In this document: piece by piece, positions 5,917 to 6,418 of the stretch
Layout: each line of letters opens with the position of its first letter
Numbering within the stretch: the stretch's first letter is position 1
NCBI GenBank assembly: GCA_021827245.1
Contig: JAKAWN010000389.1
Location: 1 to 6,418, forward strand
Direction: 5' to 3'
Origin: Acidobacteriota bacterium
GTDB lineage: Bacteria > Acidobacteriota > Terriglobia > UBA7540
DNA length: 6,418 bases
Translations under genes and position numbers: made by a program
The notes under the pieces: model-generated
Database searches by the model: none
What the model was told of the DNA's origin: nothing
The model's input: the letters and a program-made list of their open reading frames with translations, nothing else

Positions 5917-6418
5917 AGATGACCTCCGCAACGGATTCGGAAATGTGAAACGATTGCCTTGGATGAAAATGAAGCGCCGCTCCAGGCCGCTGGCCGACTT
6001 CGACGCGCCTCCGGAGAATCCGCATCCGGAACACACACCGTACATTTTGGAATCCGAACGATCTGCACCGAACACGGCGCTTCGCGCGCAACGTCTCCCG
6101 AAATGCTCGACGTGAAGAACCACCTGATGCCCTTTTGCGGATGCGCTCCCAAGACAACGAGGTCGGCAGGCCATGTCTTTGCTTCTTCAAGGATGAGCGA
6201 CAGAACGTCCCCTTCTTGAATTGACGTGGTTACGCGGAAGCCGGCTGCCTGAAGTCTTTCCGCAACACGGATCAGTAACTTTTCGGCGTATGTGCGGATT
6301 CCGATGATGGTGATGGGTGATTCCGAACGGATCGTGATGGGGGTTTCCGATACGGAATAATCATCACGATCGGAGCGAAGCGACGCTGACGTTCTTATCC
6401 TGCTTGAAATGACCGGGA
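5910..6418 (-). CDS. Universal stress protein UspA-family, 5' end outside window
   Basis: The frame is open from the window edge to a TAA at 5910, giving 168 C-terminal residues. The UspA core is clear: a helix YAEKLLIRVAERLQAAGFRV, then a strand, EGDVLSLILEEAK, DLVVLGAHPQKGIRWFF and the closing EAPCSVQIVR. The usual ATP motif GxxGx9G(S/T) is degenerate here: GAHP replaces GxHG and SS replaces GS, so nucleotide binding is doubtful. About 50 N-terminal residues are missing because of the window edge. Two things are odd. A tandem octapeptide (SETPITIR, SESPITII) lies before the core. Beyond the last strand there is a tail of about 44 residues, rich in Arg, Ser and Pro with four cysteines, where most UspA proteins end. 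The tail carries the ribosome binding site of the next gene, so it may exist mainly for coupling. Role: probably general stress response. Confidence 0.82.
   Translation of the reverse strand, partial: PVISSRIRTSASLRSDRDDYSVSETPITIRSESPITIIGIRTYAEKLLIRVAERLQAAGFRVTTSIQEGDVLSLILEEAKTWPADLVVLGAHPQKGIRWFFTSSISGDVAREAPCSVQIVRIPKCTVCVPDADSPEARRSRPAAWSGASFSSKAIVSHFRIRCGGHLC
6303..6350 (-). repeat. Imperfect 24-base tandem duplication in the UspA gene
   Basis: Two adjacent 24-base units (6327-6350 and 6303-6326) match at 18 positions and encode SETPITIR and SESPITII. The repeat keeps the frame, so it looks like an old in-frame duplication in the variable region before the YAEKLL helix. Confidence 0.6.

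Overview
The window looks like a chromosomal segment of a GC-rich Gram-negative bacterium that can respire nitrate. A bc-complex module next to nitrate reductase, plus UspA, cupin and rhodanese stress genes, suggests a soil or sediment lineage such as Acidobacteriota, Verrucomicrobiota or a related phylum. The sequence shows no taxonomic marker, so this placement is a low-confidence inference. There are no tRNA or rRNA genes, insertion sequences or CRISPR arrays.

Plus strand, 1-2729: the 3' end of a respiratory operon. After a short tail of an upstream gene (probably narJ) come narI (membrane cytochrome b subunit of the NarGHI nitrate reductase), a Tat-type Rieske [2Fe-2S] protein whose ATG overlaps the narI stop, and a one-piece cytochrome b with a C-terminal cytochrome c domain. 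The last two form a small cytochrome bc-type quinol-oxidising module, so quinol oxidation by NarI and by a bc-like complex are probably co-expressed.

Minus strand, 6418-2750: seven genes run leftwards and meet the respiratory operon tail to tail across 20 bases. In transcription order they are a UspA-type stress protein (5' end outside the window), an MTH1187/TIGR00106-type thiamine-binding protein, a small cupin, a single-domain rhodanese, an unknown 91-aa protein, an AlkA-like 3-methyladenine DNA glycosylase and a class I SAM methyltransferase. Two junctions overlap (UspA/MTH1187 and AlkA/methyltransferase); the other gaps are 50-99 bases.

The most notable signal is in the rhodanese gene. 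A single in-frame TGA (4784-4786) falls where the catalytic cysteine of the rhodanese loop is expected, and the reading frame then continues with an intact rhodanese C-terminal half to a TAA at 4646. A GC-only hairpin with a GU-containing apical loop lies at bacterial-SECIS distance downstream. The gene is therefore a candidate selenoprotein (Sec72), with a recent nonsense mutation or sequencing error as the main alternatives.
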